Assembly (NCBI RefSeq): GCF_025766255.1 | Contig: NW_026516681.1 | Coordinates: 186,001 to 250,000 of the forward strand | Reading direction: 5' to 3' | Origin: Zychaea mexicana | Lineage: Eukaryota > Mucoromycota > Mucoromycetes > Mucorales > Lichtheimiaceae | Length of the DNA: 64,000 nucleotides | Part shown: positions 1-12,091 of the stretch, in pieces | Layout: every line of letters starts with the position of its first letter | How positions within the stretch are numbered: position 1 is the first letter of the stretch | Notes under the pieces: model-generated | What the model was told of the DNA's origin: nothing | Databases searched by the model: none | What the model saw: the letters and a program-made list of their open reading frames with translations, nothing else | Translations under genes and position numbers: made by a program

Positions 1-173
1 TTGGGTACGGAGATGTACTTGTTGTTGGTGTTGAAGTTGGCATGCTGCTTGAGGTTTTCAGTAGTTCACTCGTCAAGTTGTTGCTGGTTGTCAAAAGTCT
101 CTGTAACTACTTCGGTTGAATAGGTGGGAAAGACACGGACAAGGTACCCAAGGCTATCAGATGCAGAGGTCAT
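1..173 (-). pseudogene. Partial ORF with one in-frame stop, cut by the window edge
   Basis: Reading leftwards from an ATG at 173-171 gives 35 codons (MTSASDSLGYLVRVFPTYST at the start), then a TGA at 68-66. The same frame then stays open to the window edge, with a polar Asn/Thr-rich stretch. That pattern fits a gene inactivated by a single nonsense change, or a first exon whose stop is spliced out. I do not recognise the family. It lies beside retroelement debris and may be the start of a retroelement ORF. The rest is outside the window. Confidence 0.3.
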
Positions 174-649
174 TGTTGTAGGTAAGCAACTGTCAAATAC
201 AAAGGTACAGTGTAGTTGCGACGCGTCGCTGTGGGAACCATCTCTATGCTTGTGACTGACTTAAAAATTCCTTTGACCAAATAAAATCGGGTCTATGGTC
301 CTTTATAAAAAAAATAAAAAGAGAAAATTCCTCTGACGTAAATTTTTCTTGATGAATAACGAAACCGCAGCATTTCCAGTTTCTGTCTACTGTTTTTTCC
401 AAGTTACACAAACTGGCATAGGTGTCAGAGTGGAAACCTCAGAAGTGAAGGGGTCATTGGCTCTCTATGCCGTGCTTTATTCTCAACAAAATCTTCCTAT
501 CCATGGGTTATAACCTCAAGTTCCTTCTAAGCTAAGATGAAGTTGACAATCTCATTTCATCGTCAATCGGAGGGCCATATTATCCAAAGTCGATACCAGG
601 GTAGACGTCTACCACTTGAACTACTTTGCTTCAGCATCAGAAGTGGTGG
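174..649. other. No gene seen
   Basis: AT-rich sequence with scattered stops in all frames. Nothing recognisable. Confidence 0.5.
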
Positions 650-997
650 TTATAGTTTCAGTTGATGGAAAAAATTGTTAGCGGCCTCGTTTGTGTTAGA
701 CCTGGGGTCGATGGTAATATTTCTCAAGAGTTTTGCTATGCATGCTCCAGTTCCGTACTCTTTCAACATATCCACGATGCCTTGTTCAATAGCCTTGGTA
801 CTCGCCGCTGCTCGGGTCGAGTATGCCTTGACAATGGTAGTATGAGCACCAACTTGCTGTAGTTTCTGTAGCACTTCCTTGACCCAGCTTGCGATTGTGG
901 CAGGCCTGTATGAACGTGTTTGCCCTTCCAGATAACCAAAATAAATGTGTTCCGATAGGAGACGTCTGCGTAATTGTATAGTCTTTGCCACCCGCAT
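650..997 (-). pseudogene. C-terminal remnant of a DIRS/Ngaro-like tyrosine recombinase
   Basis: A 115-codon open stretch on the minus strand reads like the C-terminal half of fungal retrotransposon tyrosine recombinases. It has a RPATIASWVKEVLQ segment followed by KAYSTRAAASTKAIEQG, which resembles the H-S-x-R-A-A catalytic block of DIRS/Ngaro elements with the His replaced by Tyr. The minus strand up to about 1330 holds further short pieces in different frames, so the protein is broken by frameshifts and stops. DIRS elements move through a circular intermediate using this recombinase; this copy cannot be active. No terminal repeats were found. The family call rests on memory of motifs, not on a search. 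Confidence 0.55.
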
Positions 998-1829
998 TGT
1001 TAGGTACGAACCGGGCAGACAATTTCTTCTTAGATGACGCCTAGTTTGACACCTCTACTGGGGTTTCTATGACTTCTCTTGCTACGATAGCTACGGCTAC
1101 CAGTGCTTGCTCGTGATCATATATAAAATGAATGACCTCGTATCATAAGCGACCAATATCGGATCTTGGACGCCACATACAATGGCTAAGCACAGAAAGA
1201 TAATGGTTGTCCTTCGAGAAGTATACAGGTCCAAACGTGTCGATACAAAGTCATGCCTGACGAGCGAACAAAAAACTCAAAGAAACGGCTGGGAACTCCC
1301 CTCACAAACGTGACATGCTGGTCGTCATAAACGAATACTGCAAAAGCAAGACAGCCCGAAAACAATTACAGAAATATCGAGCTGGCGACAACGTGGTTGC
1401 TGCTATTGGCGCTCTCAAATGCACGAATCCTCGTTGTCCACGCTTCGCAGCAAACACCTTCAACCGCGACGAGGTGGTAGGTGCAATATAGCAATCACTG
1501 GAGTATTTTAGGCCCTCTCAAGCAACAAGCCTGGACCTGCGTTCTCACTTGTCCTCCTCGAAGGATGTTGCACATCCTGGCGTCTCTATTTCGTTATACT
1601 TAAACGCCTGAAGGTAAATATTTCGTTTTGTCTTTTATCCCCGAGAAGTAGAGAGGTGTGGGTGGCCTCAATTTTATTGATTATCGAGGGGGGGGGAAAT
1701 CAGTCACGCGCACCGAGGCATTGAGAGACTGCTAGCGTACAAATTAAGAGATAAAGGAACAAAGAAAGATTACCAGCTGTGGTTGCTTGATCTGTTACAG
1801 AAGATGTAATAGCACTATGCGTTGGCTAG
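998..1829. other. Retroelement debris, no intact gene
   Basis: The left third continues the broken tyrosine-recombinase region. A 9-bp G run lies near 1689. No complete coding stretch is seen. Confidence 0.4.
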
Positions 1830-2600
1830 ATGGAAACGAGTGAAACCTTTGGTGATATTGCGTTTGACGCTTGCCATAGTGTATGGGATATCATCAAAGA
1901 TGAGTTGCCAGTACGCCGCCCAAATACCTCCCATAGTGCAGGCGATGAGAGTGGGAGCATAGCGCGAATGGTGTGTTGGTGGAGAATGGTAGTCAGGCCA
2001 CGAGAGCGTCCGAAGAAAATGTATAAGGCGATCAGTATGCAGCTCGGTAGTAGTGTTGTCCCCAGATAAGGTTCCATACGGAATGGCGGTGGCGACAAAG
2101 CACTAGCAAGTGTGCAGGAGTATCAATATCGTCATTGCATAAGCGGCATGTAGCACTGGTAAGATCCTGCAGACCCAGACGGAACAGACGCTCGGCAGTT
2201 GGTAACGAGTTGTATATGGTACGATACCATAGGTTGCGGGATCCATGTTCCATTGGCCAACGCCAAAATTGCTTTCACTGTTTGGCGACGATCTGGGGTA
2301 CGCTGTGTTGTGGTGGCGTGCAAAGTTGTTTGTATGCTCGTGTTTGCCATCGTGGCAGTTGCTGTTGCACATATTGGTGCAAAGGTTGAGCGTCACTGAG
2401 ACCCAAAATGCCTCCCCCTGGTGCTGTAGTTTGTATCGCAACTTTCGCAAATCCGGCAAGAAAGTAGATCCTCCCTTCCCATAAGTCGGTAAAAAATCTT
2501 GTTGTTAAGATGCGGTGGTAGATCCCGTCTACTGGGGTGCGGCGACGGATATACCCGAGTTGATGGTCGAATACAAATAAATGCGGAACTTGTAGTTTGG
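1830..2600 (-). mobile_element. LINE retrotransposon 3' remnant (zf-RVT region)
   Basis: On the minus strand, 2253-2032 encodes MEHGSRNLWYRTIYNSLPTA followed by a Cys-x2-Cys...His-x4-Cys block (CRLCNDDIDTPAHLLVLC). This is the zinc-binding segment found after the reverse transcriptase in LINE-type elements (zf-RVT). Flanking pieces in the other two frames, about 2600-2250 and 2090-1830, continue the similarity, so at least two frameshifts separate the parts. The reverse transcriptase domain and endonuclease are not in the window. It is a dead 3' fragment. The zinc-finger motif is seen directly; assignment to a LINE is from family knowledge. Confidence 0.6.
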
Positions 2601-3864
2601 AAAAGCCCGGACGACGTATTTTGTCGTGCCCAGGAAGCGGGGCCTAAATGCAGTTGACTGGTAAGTGCAGAAAAGAGGCTGTGGAAAGATGAGCAGAAGA
2701 AGGTAAATATTTCGTTTCCGTAAGTTTCGTTGCTTGTGGCTTACTTGCAGTTGCACAACACAATAGAATACGTAACCAAGCTTGTCTCCACGGAGTTACC
2801 TTGATGAAGAGATGCTTCTACCATTTTCTAAGCTTTTTTTTGCACGTCATCACTAATGCTATCTTCTGATTTTTCTCGCTTTTCTTTAGTAGACCGATAT
2901 CGATATCCTAGATGACATTTCCATATACTAGCTTTTCCGTTGTGTCATAATTGATTGTAAGTCGTGAACGCAAATCTCATTGAAGCACTCTGGGGCTTTT
3001 CCATTGTTGCACCTGTAATTTCAATTATTTGCAAGCAGGTCGTGGATGCAAGCCTGGCCGAGCGTCACACCTTTGCCTTGTCCCTCTCCATGCCTGCGAG
3101 TAAGTTGTGGATGCAAACCTGGCCGAGCGTCACACCTTTGCCTTGTCCCTCTCTATGGTTGCCAATATTTCCTTTATTTTCTTTTTAAGCAGGTCGTGGA
3201 TGCTAACTTCTCATCTAACTTGGCCTCTTTTCTCTAGGCTCGCGAGTCACATCGTGATCATTTTTGGCGGCTGGAATTATATTAACTAGATTGCTAATAT
3301 GCACATTATCGACTGCTATCATCATTATGCGATCGAAAATGTAGGTTGTAATGCTAACGTCCTTTTATATGCAAAGTGAATATCAAGTACAGCTGTTCGC
3401 AATTATAACATATGCATGTACCCTGATCAGATAACTTTAACTGTTATATTATTTGTAGTTGCAAGGCTGCTTCCAGCCAGTTACACTGATAGAAACAGCA
3501 TGGAGCAGTATCACGTCTTTGAGCGAAGCGGTCTTCAGCACAGGCATCGCCGGTAGTTGATGACTATTTTTTAATGCTGACGAACGCAACGCACCGTAGG
3601 AATATCTATCTACTATGTTGATCTTGACGCCAAGCCAGTGGTTTTTCTCAATAGTCCATCAAGTTATATCTGGTAGTTGTCTTGCTAGCACGGCCCTCTC
3701 TTATACCACGTCCACGAGAATTCAAGTTATTTTTGCTATCTTGGCCATATGCAATTTATGTGTTATTGACCAGATTGAATGGGAGCATTACCTAGACAAC
3801 ATGAGAAACATAATCATCCCAAGTCTGGCAGACCTATCGGATCGAGCGCAGTGCACCAGGAACC
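2601..3864. other. Intergenic; small tandem repeat and one weak ORF
   Basis: Contains the 65-bp tandem repeat listed separately. A 93-codon ORF at 3615-3896 (+) runs across the left edge of the segmental duplication. I do not recognise it, and its last ten or so codons lie in duplicated DNA whose second copy has different upstream sequence, so it is probably not a gene. Confidence 0.4.
3036..3210. repeat. 65-bp tandem repeat, two units plus a partial third
   Basis: The phrase GTGGATGCAARCCTGGCCGA starts at 3042 and again at 3107. The two units are nearly identical for about 60 bp. A shorter third start (TCGTGGATGC) lies at about 3195. Divergence between units 1 and 2 is only a few bases. Confidence 0.8.
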
Positions 3865-6304
3865 TAGATAGAGAGGGATTCACCCAAGACCACTGAGATG
3901 CTTACATAATAATTAAGGGCAGGAGAGACGGTAAAAAAGAGTAAGTTGGGATGTGTGATGAGATTACACATATTTTAATACATGATGTGTGCCTAAATGA
4001 TATATTTGTATCATTATAACAGCATAGCCCTGCGATATACGTAGTATATGTACATTGTGTCAGTCTCGCTTTTGCTATGCAACTAACGGTTGTGATGTGT
4101 ATAGCTCTCGTTAGATAGTAGTATCTGTATCAGAAAATGTAACTTATATGTATGCCGTAGCTTCTCCTGATAGCTTGTACTGTATGCGACTAGGCTGCTA
4201 AGCAGTGTATGCATTGTTTATGAGATGAGTAATAAATGGCCCTTGTATGTTACATAGCCCATGTTCCATAATTGCAATTCTCCAGAATCAAAGTTGCCTG
4301 CTTATCATATGTATGCAATAAAATCTATTATGAGGTTCACCCTCTCTTTCTTTCTACATGGCACCCTTCCAAAGATATAAGATTCATGTATTTCCAATGA
4401 TTCAAGCTCAGGAAAGTTTTTATGTACATCTATACCTGCTTCTTGTTTATCTTCAAGCCACTAGCCCAAAGTCTATTCCATGGACACGTCGCCTTGGAGA
4501 TTGACATGCTTGTTCTTATCCTGACCATGTTTTTTGCTTGGATAACACTATTGAAATGGGCAAAGGCAAAACTACTTATTATAATCAGAGAGTCGGACGG
4601 TTCATTGGAATGACGTCTGACAACCATTACTAATATCTTTTAATAATTTCCACGGGCGTAGGAAAAAGCGGGATAACTCTCACCCCGCTACAATGGATTC
4701 GATCAAACCAGTGCCGAGCACAATGGCGTCGAAATCAGTTTCGTCGAGTAGTTGAGGGTTTTCTTTTGACATTGACAAGGAAAAGTACACGTCCCAGGTT
4801 AGGTTTAGGCGGAAACAAAAGAGGATTATCAAAAGGGGAAACGTGGACTTTGGAATATATAGTTCGTTTCCTTGACAACAACGAAAGCTCACCATATCGA
4901 ACCTCTCCCGTTGTTGCCTCTCGAGACTCATTACTTTAACATTTGAATAACATTGGCCGGTGCTTGCCAGTTTGAATCAGTTGGCAAAAATTCTGGATGA
5001 CTCTGCCGCCAACAAATAAGCAGAATATCGCCCCTAACTTTCATCCGTACAAATCATTCACTATGAGACGATGCCGTGAAAAAGTGGATTAAAAACATGT
5101 TTTCAAGGTTATCCATATCGACAAGATTACTCATCAGCAGTTCAGAAGGCAAAAAGACACAATAGTTTATTCGTACATCGACATACACTGTTTTTTTTTT
5201 CAATCATAGCTGTTTCTCATAATGATAATGCAATTTAAATATTTTTGCCAAACTATCAAGTGTTTCCGCCTATTCTTGACTTACCATGATGCCTCTTATC
5301 GTTGGTCAAGATAAATTGTCACCCGACATGCTGTCGCCACAAACTTTTGTATTTCCTTTCTATGGCAACGCGTAACACAGCCAAGGATCATCTGTCAACA
5401 CTCCCTAGCGATATACAACACATAGTTTTCAGTCATTTGACTTTTAAGGAACGATGGCATTATGCCTCTGTATGCAACGATTGGCGCTCTGCGATTTTGG
5501 AATGGCAGGGCATGTGGGAAAGTTTGTCAATGGACGATGGGCACAACATCGTACCTGACCTCCTCCCGTATCGATCGTGCATCCGTGGATCTGTTGTAAA
5601 ACAAATACGCGTGCAAGCCAGCTATGACAGAGATCATTCGACAGCTGTAATTAATTTCTTAACCGATCTGAAATGCGACGCGATTGAAGAAGGTACGTAT
5701 AACAACATAACGGTTGCTACATAATAACACTAAAAACTATTGACAAAGTTGAAATATGCTCCAGCCTTGTAAAACAGTCAGATTTCCTAAAGTTAATTGG
5801 TATATGTGGCAGCACACTTGCCCGCGTTTCTATCGCACACGACGAAGAGGACCAGACCAATACCACCCCTGACATGATACTGTGTCATTGCCCGAACCTT
5901 CGCCATCTGTCCTACTATGGTTTCGTATATGGCGGTGAACAAAATAAACCACAGTTGGCGCCATCGTTCAAACACCAGCATCTCGTGGGCTTGAGTTTAG
6001 AGTTTTGTAACATTGATAAGGAAGGCAGCTTCGATCCGTTACCGTTCCTGAGAACAGCAACAAATCTCCAGCGACTCTCCTTGTGCCTGTGTAATATCGT
6101 AGCAACTGGCCATTCGCTTCCGTCGCTTTTACGTGAGCATTGTCCAAAACTTGTATCTTTTTTCCTCGCCGGTTATGAGGATGGTGGAACACTCGACCAG
6201 GCAGCATACGACCAGTGCGAATAAAAGTCGAAAACAGTGAACAACCTCTCAACTACCAAGCCTATATCTTCTTCTTTGGAGCGACTTGCTTTGCACGATT
6301 CGCA
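3865..6304. repeat. Segmental duplication, copy A
   Basis: This block recurs in direct orientation at 15593-18423. The offset is exactly 11,728 from 3865 to 6264, so there is no indel in about 2.4 kb. After the MITE in copy B the offset becomes 12,119, and the match ends at 6304/18423. Two substitutions were seen: C6032 versus T17760 and T6159 versus C17887. It contains the Rab escort protein exon and most of the F-box pseudogene. Confidence 0.95.
4681..4772 (-). pseudogene. Rab escort protein first-exon fragment (copy A)
   Basis: Starting at an ATG at 4772 on the minus strand, the 30 residues contain DFDAIVLGTGLIESIVAG. This is the conserved N-terminal FAD-like motif of Rab escort proteins and GDIs (in REPs typically DFDxxVLGTGLxESIxA). 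The exon stops at a clean donor, GGTGAG, at about 4681. No downstream exon with REP similarity (the usual lysine-rich, HxDPNxYYG-like part) appears in the following 800 bp, so only exon 1 survives. In a working gene the product would present Rab GTPases to geranylgeranyl transferase. I infer a captured fragment, carried identically in copy B. Confidence 0.6.
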
Positions 6305-6956
6305 AGATTTCTATAATGGATCGCAAGACCTTCTTTGTGCGATTGCAAGAGATTACCGAGAAAGCTTAAAGTTTTTAGATCTTAAAGGAGCCACACTCAC
6401 ATCTGAAAGTGTTTTCGGACGATTATCAGTACTCGTTTTCCCTTCCCTTGAACGCCTCGATCTCAGCCATATCGACAACGAACCAAACCTTACGCATCTT
6501 TGTCTTCATGATAAACACGATTGCATTGACGATACAGTATTGGAAGCCATTGGTATTGGCGCCAAATCTTTGGAAACACTAGAGCTCAACTCCTGTGTAA
6601 GCATCACTGCTGATGCGCTAGCAAAGCTCTTGACGGTGTTATTAGCGACAACAAATCAGCAGACGGCACCACTACTACGTTCAATAAAGTTCAACCAGGT
6701 CCCAGCAGCTGTGACACCTCAAGTCTTGGACGTGATCGCTGAAAAGTCGATGAACTCGAATTCGACACATGCATCGATGCCGGTCGTCTTAAAAGGAAAC
6801 GGCGGTATAATGGATCCGTTTCAGATTTGCAGCTGAAATAGATCATTCAGACAAAAGCGATACTGCTCTGGAACAGATTTTGGAAAAACTTGACCAAAAA
6901 GCCAAACCATGGTCTGTATTTTTGCTCTCACACCCTTTTAAATTCATCACACATAC
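5362..6956 (+). pseudogene. F-box/LRR protein pseudogene (copy A, full length)
   Basis: Start chosen at ATG 5362 (MATRNTAKDHLSTLPSDIQH), which puts an F-box at residues 9-50: L-P-x-D-I...V-F-S-H-L-T, then R-W-x-Y-A-S-V-C-x-x-W. A 56-bp intron (5693-5748) joins exon 1 to a leucine-rich repeat region with CPNLRHLSYYG- and NLQRLSLCLCN-type repeats. An in-frame TAA at 6222-6224 interrupts it; the same frame then continues to 6836 with more LRRs (SLERLDLSHI, SLETLELNSCVSI). Near 6800 the reading seems to shift by one base to reach a C-terminus ending about 6956. F-box/LRR proteins select substrates for SCF ubiquitin ligases. The stop and the shift suggest a dead gene; a hidden intron over the stop is the alternative, but I see no good splice pair. 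Confidence 0.65.
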
Positions 6957-9017
6957 CATTATCAGAAAACTTTAAAGCAAATGATATATGTATAGTAGCG
7001 GTAGCGTCAACAATATCTCCCTCTTTCTCTCCTTGTATCCCTTTCGCTCCTTTTGGATCTTCGCTTGAATTCTCGTTAGGACAGTTTCCTTTAAATACAT
7101 AAGGTGCATAAGATTTCTGTTTTTAAGAGACTAATGTGATCATGAAGGCGTCGCATATACCAAACAGTTGTAATTTTAGGGTATTGGTTACTATACACCC
7201 CTTAGAGTATACGTAGCCTGTAATGAATCTTGGAGACTGACGTGTGGAAACCATTAAAGTTTTAATATATGCTGAACACGCGTGTGTAATAAATGTAAGT
7301 CTTCTATCATCTTTAAATAACGCGGTAGCACGAACGAACATACTAGCCGCATGATATAAGATCAATGGTATTAACCACGAACTTGAGCTGTGCCTCCGTC
7401 GTCACCCCCCACAAGATAGAATGCGCCCGGTGTCTCATATTATCAGTATCGTCAACGGTGACCAATTTGTTGCCGTCCACACGCACAAAAATGCACAGAA
7501 TATAGTGTGGTCGTCAGTCGATGAAATACACTCAGTGAATCCGATTTTTTGGGCTATGTCTTTTGCGGATCCTCACTTTTTTTTTCTTAGAAAAAAAGAG
7601 CCATTTTACATTTCAAAATAGCAACATTTTGTACCTGATAACTGAATACGTATCCGATGTGTGGGCTGGCTACCTAGAGTACTATGATATTAGATAGATC
7701 CTGGTGTGGTGAACCACACTAATACACTGCTTAAGATATCAACAATAAGATATTCGGTTAAACATTATAGCACACACGTATGAACACTACGGCATTTCGG
7801 CTAAACACTATTGAATAAAATCTCTCACTCAGATGATCCACCTTACGTGAACAGGACAATGAACCTATCAACAGGTACCTCGGCCATTACATCAGCTAAC
7901 GCGGTTTCAAAGATGTGCCGATTAACATAGCGACTTCAATAGAAGTTCTGATACGTCCTTGATCCATCTATATCACATAGTTTATCCATTAGTCGATGAA
8001 TTGATATCGCGTCTTAATAGCTAGAATATAAAGAGCTTTATCTTTGTTGAATAAAACATCATCTCAAAGATACTTAATCTTGTCCTTATTATCTTTATTA
8101 AAGCTTATCATCACACCTGGACGAGAGAGCTAAACAACCAAACAAGACGCGAACAGCATCTTGCGTGTCATATTTATTCTCTTTCTTCCTCTATTATCAT
8201 ATACAACTATTCACTTTTTGCAGTAAAGCATTGGAAAAACCGGATCTGGCTCTATAAAGATAGTTGTGTGGTTTGGGTATACCCACACGGTATCTGTGAA
8301 TCGGATTGAAGGCATCTGTCCATCTCGGAAAAAAAGATAAACCTTGTTATAAAATTACCATTAGCGTCACTAAAGTTTATTTGATACATAACATATCATT
8401 GCAACCTACCACTTATTGATGCTCATGGAAACAATCTTGAGTTTCTTTTTGACCAAATTATGTGTAGTGCCAAATTTATTCATAGACTATAGATAGGGAC
8501 ATGTTGTTTTTGACAAAAATAAAAACATATGCCTACATGGTCGTATTGAATACAATCTACTTTTTCCGCAAAAGATAGACCTCGACTTTTTGCGTATGCA
8601 ATTACAACTTGCTTTCTTTTAATGCTGAGATAAAGACGAATCTTAGCAGCGTCACGATGTGTCCATTAATTATAAGATATCATAGAGAATTGCTGCTGCC
8701 ACGGTATATACTTTTGTTACGTATTAATAAAAGTTTGGGAAATTGAACTATGTCCAACCGTTACTCAAATCAGCTTACTTGCAGCCACTTTTTTTACTTT
8801 CAAACAGCTTATTTTTTGAATAAAGGAACCGCCATGGTAATAAACGATGGATACTGTTCCCATAGCAAACTTTCTGACAGGAAGGGGCAGATTACGAAAA
8901 AAAGTTATAGAGCGAGCGGGCTCCCAATTTCTGGGCTTAAAGGCCAGCTGGGCTACGCGACTTCGCCTCTTTTCTTCTTTACCAAAGCCTTATCGTTTCT
9001 TCTGACATCTCAAAGTC
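6957..9017. other. Intergenic, no gene seen
   Basis: About 2 kb of AT-rich sequence with short chance ORFs only. The last 250 bp precede the unknown gene at 9018; no clear TATA box close to its ATG. Confidence 0.5.
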
Positions 9018-10922
9018 ATGTTCTTGCTTGAAATTGTCTCCGTCTTCCTCTGCGTACTCATGATCCCCATCATGCTGTTACTGCTCTTGGCTAAGTATAT
9101 TGCCATACTGGCTATACTCATGCTTTTTGCTGTCTTTGCAAAAGCGTTTTATGATTCGTTGCCATCACCACCGTCGTGGTTGACCAAGTCGTTGTTGTTT
9201 GTTTTGCGGCCATTGGTGCATTTATTGACCAAGTTGCTGTCGTTCGTCCTGCGGTCATTGGTGCATTCGTTGACCAATGCTTTGTCCAGTTTCCTGCCGA
9301 CTAGTCCCTTTACGGACCTTGAAGAAGTAGTTGCTCAAGAGCCTGCTGTGCTCCAAAGCTCTGTTCGTGGAATGGAGAGACCAGTGCCTGCAGTTGCGCA
9401 TTCGTTTGGAATGTCTTCTGTGGACACCGTGACTCCCCGCATTGCGACTGTGCATGGCGGTAGCTCGTCGTGCACGACTGCAAGTGACCCGAACGATCCT
9501 TTCTCTCCGCGCAACCTGCAACTCTATCAGCAGCAATGGCTGGAGCGCCTTCGCGAGGAGCGTGCTTACCGGCAAAAGCGTGCAGAAGAGTACAATTTGC
9601 TTGTTGCGGTTGAGGTTGCCCAGGGTGAAGAAACGGGTGATGCCTGCCCTGAGCTGGACACAGCAACTCCAGCAGATAGTGGAAGTCCTGCAGTGCAAGT
9701 TGTGCAGCTTGACGCGTTGTGTGCTTCGCGGCCCTCGAGCCCAGTAGCCGACCGTCATGTCTTGCCTTCTTCGCCAAAAGCGGTTGATATGTCCTTGTCT
9801 GCTGTGTCGGCGGAAGCGAGCTCCTCCTTTCCTGACTTTGACGATTCGCTCTCTTCAGCAGTTGTTGACGAGGCTCCCTTTATTGACGAGGATGTGGAGA
9901 TGTTGCCTCCCGAGGCTTCATTCGAACCCTCCGAGCCTCAGGTATTTGAGTATCTGTCGACTCTGCCAGCAGTGGGTGATTCCGCAGCTGTGGTTCCTTC
10001 GGAGGTTGATCATGTCGAAGAGCCAGCGTGCTACCAAGATGCCGCTGTGCTGGCCTTTGTGCCTTTCGTTCCCGTTGCGCGCTCTGTTTGCGGCAACCCT
10101 CGTCACCGCCATCACCACCTTCGCCAACCTCCTATTCCGCCGTCGTTCCTTGCTCCTCGGCGCCACCCTCGCCATCGCACCCGTCACCGCAGCTTGTCCG
10201 TCGATGTGGAAATGCTGTCGCCTGTCTCCTCTCCCGCTTTGTCTGCTGTCGTCGTCGTCTCTTCTGCTCCGTCCCCTGACGTGGAAATGCTGTCGCCTGT
10301 CTTCTCTCCCGCTTTGTCTCCTGTCGCCGTCGTCTCTTCTGCTCCGTCCGCTGCCAGCAACAACAACAACAACAACAACAACATCACCACCGCCACCGCT
10401 ACTGTCCCGGCTACAATGCCATTCACCTTTTCTTTCGCACCACCAACTCCGTTCGTTTTCTTGCTTCCGCCTCCTGTCACCACCACCACCGCCACAGTTT
10501 CATCCGCGTCCTTCGACTTCACTTTTGCTCCGCCTGCTCCTCCACCTCTAATGCCGCCAATTTCGTCTTCCGCTGCGCCTGTTGCTCGCGACAACATTGC
10601 TTCGTCTTCTTTCTCGCCTCCTGCCGCCACTACCACTTCCGCACCACCACCACCACAGACCGACGCAGAGGAACTCATAGAGTTGTTGGTGGTTGACATC
10701 GCAAACACCTCCAAGTACGACGCGCAGTTGCTGGAGATCCTTGCGCTGGAGGATTCTCAAGAGGTGTTAAGCCAGCTGTTCGCGCTTGTCCATCAGGACA
10801 GCGATCTTCGCGGCTTGTACGAGGGTAAGTAACAGCAAAAATGTCAATTTTTTCCTGTCTGAAATGGGTTACGTGCTATAAGTTAGATACTAATAGAAAT
10901 GCTTCTTTAAACAGGCGTTTAA
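9018..10922 (+). CDS. Unknown membrane-anchored, Ser/Pro/Ala-rich protein
   Basis: Exon 1 is 9018-10824. It ends in GTAAGT, an 90-bp intron with TACTAAT about 25 bp before its CAG end follows, and exon 2 (10915-10922) adds Gly-Val-stop. The start is the first ATG of a strong hydrophobic N-terminus: about 35 residues with long Leu/Ile/Val runs, then a second hydrophobic stretch with an imperfect internal repeat (LVHLLTKLLSFVLRSLVHSL). The middle is low complexity, with two copies of a DVEMLSPVxSPALSxVxVVSSAPS block, an Asn run of eight and His/Arg-rich and Pro/Ala/Thr-rich tracts. The last 60 residues are acidic, ordered-looking and helical (DAEELIELLVVDIANTSKYD). GC is higher than in flanking DNA. 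I do not recognise the family. It may be a signal-anchored membrane protein; function unknown. Confidence 0.6.
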
Positions 10923-11339
10923 GCCCATTCCGTTCCTTGTTGTCCTCTCCCCTGGTGTTGTCGTCTTCTTTTTTTCCGCGTCTGTGCCGTCATTTTCCTG
11001 TCATCCCGCCATTTATGCCCGTCTATGCCTCCTATGCCCGTCTATGCCGTCTATGCCATCTATGCCTTCTGTTCTACCATGTCGTCGTTTGCTGTTCTGT
11101 TTCGTGCTGCGTAGTGACCTTGTTCGGTCATCGTTTCTTTTTCTGCCTGGTGGGTTTGGCTCACGGTTGTCGGGCGATCGTTTCTTTGTGTGTGCCTGTC
11201 GTTTTGGGCGCGTCCTAGGGCTCTTGGTGAAGGTAACGTATCATGTATTTGTGGAAGCTTCCTAGTTTGGATGAAATGCTCATGATTAAATTTCATATCC
11301 AGTAGAGCGTATGTCTGGTTCTCGGCTTTGGTGGTCGTC

Positions 11340-12080
11340 TCGGCCACGGTGCTTTGGTGTGTCTGGCGGTCGCCGCCTTCGTCAGGCGATGGGGTGCGGC
11401 CCGGACATCTCAGTGGATGGTTTCTTGAGGTAAAGGCGGTTGGGGTTGGCATTGGCGCCGACACTGGCTGCAGCCACCGGGGGTGAAGGGGTTGGAGGGG
11501 GCACATGGGGACAACTCCGGTTGAGCCGGTGGTGGGGAGGTGAGCAACGCTTGGTTGTGTAGGCAGCAGGAATCCACCATCGAGACACATGTACAGCGGC
11601 GGTTCTTGACAGCAAATGACAACCCAAGGTGTCATGCTTGTATGATTACGGTACGTACTATGCTTACGGCCATTTTTATAAGAAGAGGCTTACTAACTGA
11701 TATACCTCTTTCCTTTCCTTCTTCCCTTCTTCTTATCGCATTCAACACGGATGTGGTGTGAAGAAGGCGAAGAGGGGCCCAATATTAGGAATTTATTCCT
11801 CTCCAAGGTTGTCATCCCAGTCAGTTCCAGCTCATGTGGATGGTGTTCCTGCGTAAGCCCTGGCAACCAGGGGCAATGTTGCTCACCCAATCCCTGCCAC
11901 CGAAGGCTCAACCGGAGTTGTCCTCGCCCTTTCCATACCCTGGATCCTCCACCGGCTGTAGTCAGTGTCACAGCCATGTTAGTCCAGCCTCAGCCTCCAC
12001 CTTTGCCTCCGGATTCCGTGAAGCTGGGGTGTCCGGGTTGGGGTGTTCGGCCAGCGGTGTGGGTGGTACGCCGCGATGGA
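11340..12080. repeat. Diverged inverted repeat, about 200 bp per arm
   Basis: The reverse complement of about 11340-11550 resembles 11868-12080. Both read GCTCACC...GGCTCAACCGGAGTTGTCC...CAGTGTC...CGCC/GCCTCC...GTCCGGG in the same order, with many substitutions and small indels. Both arms translate to Pro/Ser-rich peptides, which suggests two opposite copies of one old coding repeat. Confidence 0.55.
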
Positions 12081-12091
12081 GAGCGTCAGCT

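Noticed and set aside
10184..10714. A 176-codon minus-strand ORF rich in Gly/Ala/Val/Thr, opposite the 9018 gene.
   Set aside because: It is the reverse reading of Ser/Pro/Asn triplet repeats in the plus-strand gene.
11060..11635. A 191-codon minus-strand ORF.
   Set aside because: It runs through one arm of the diverged repeat pair and has an unstructured Pro/Thr/Gln-rich composition. It is more likely repeat-derived chance than a gene.
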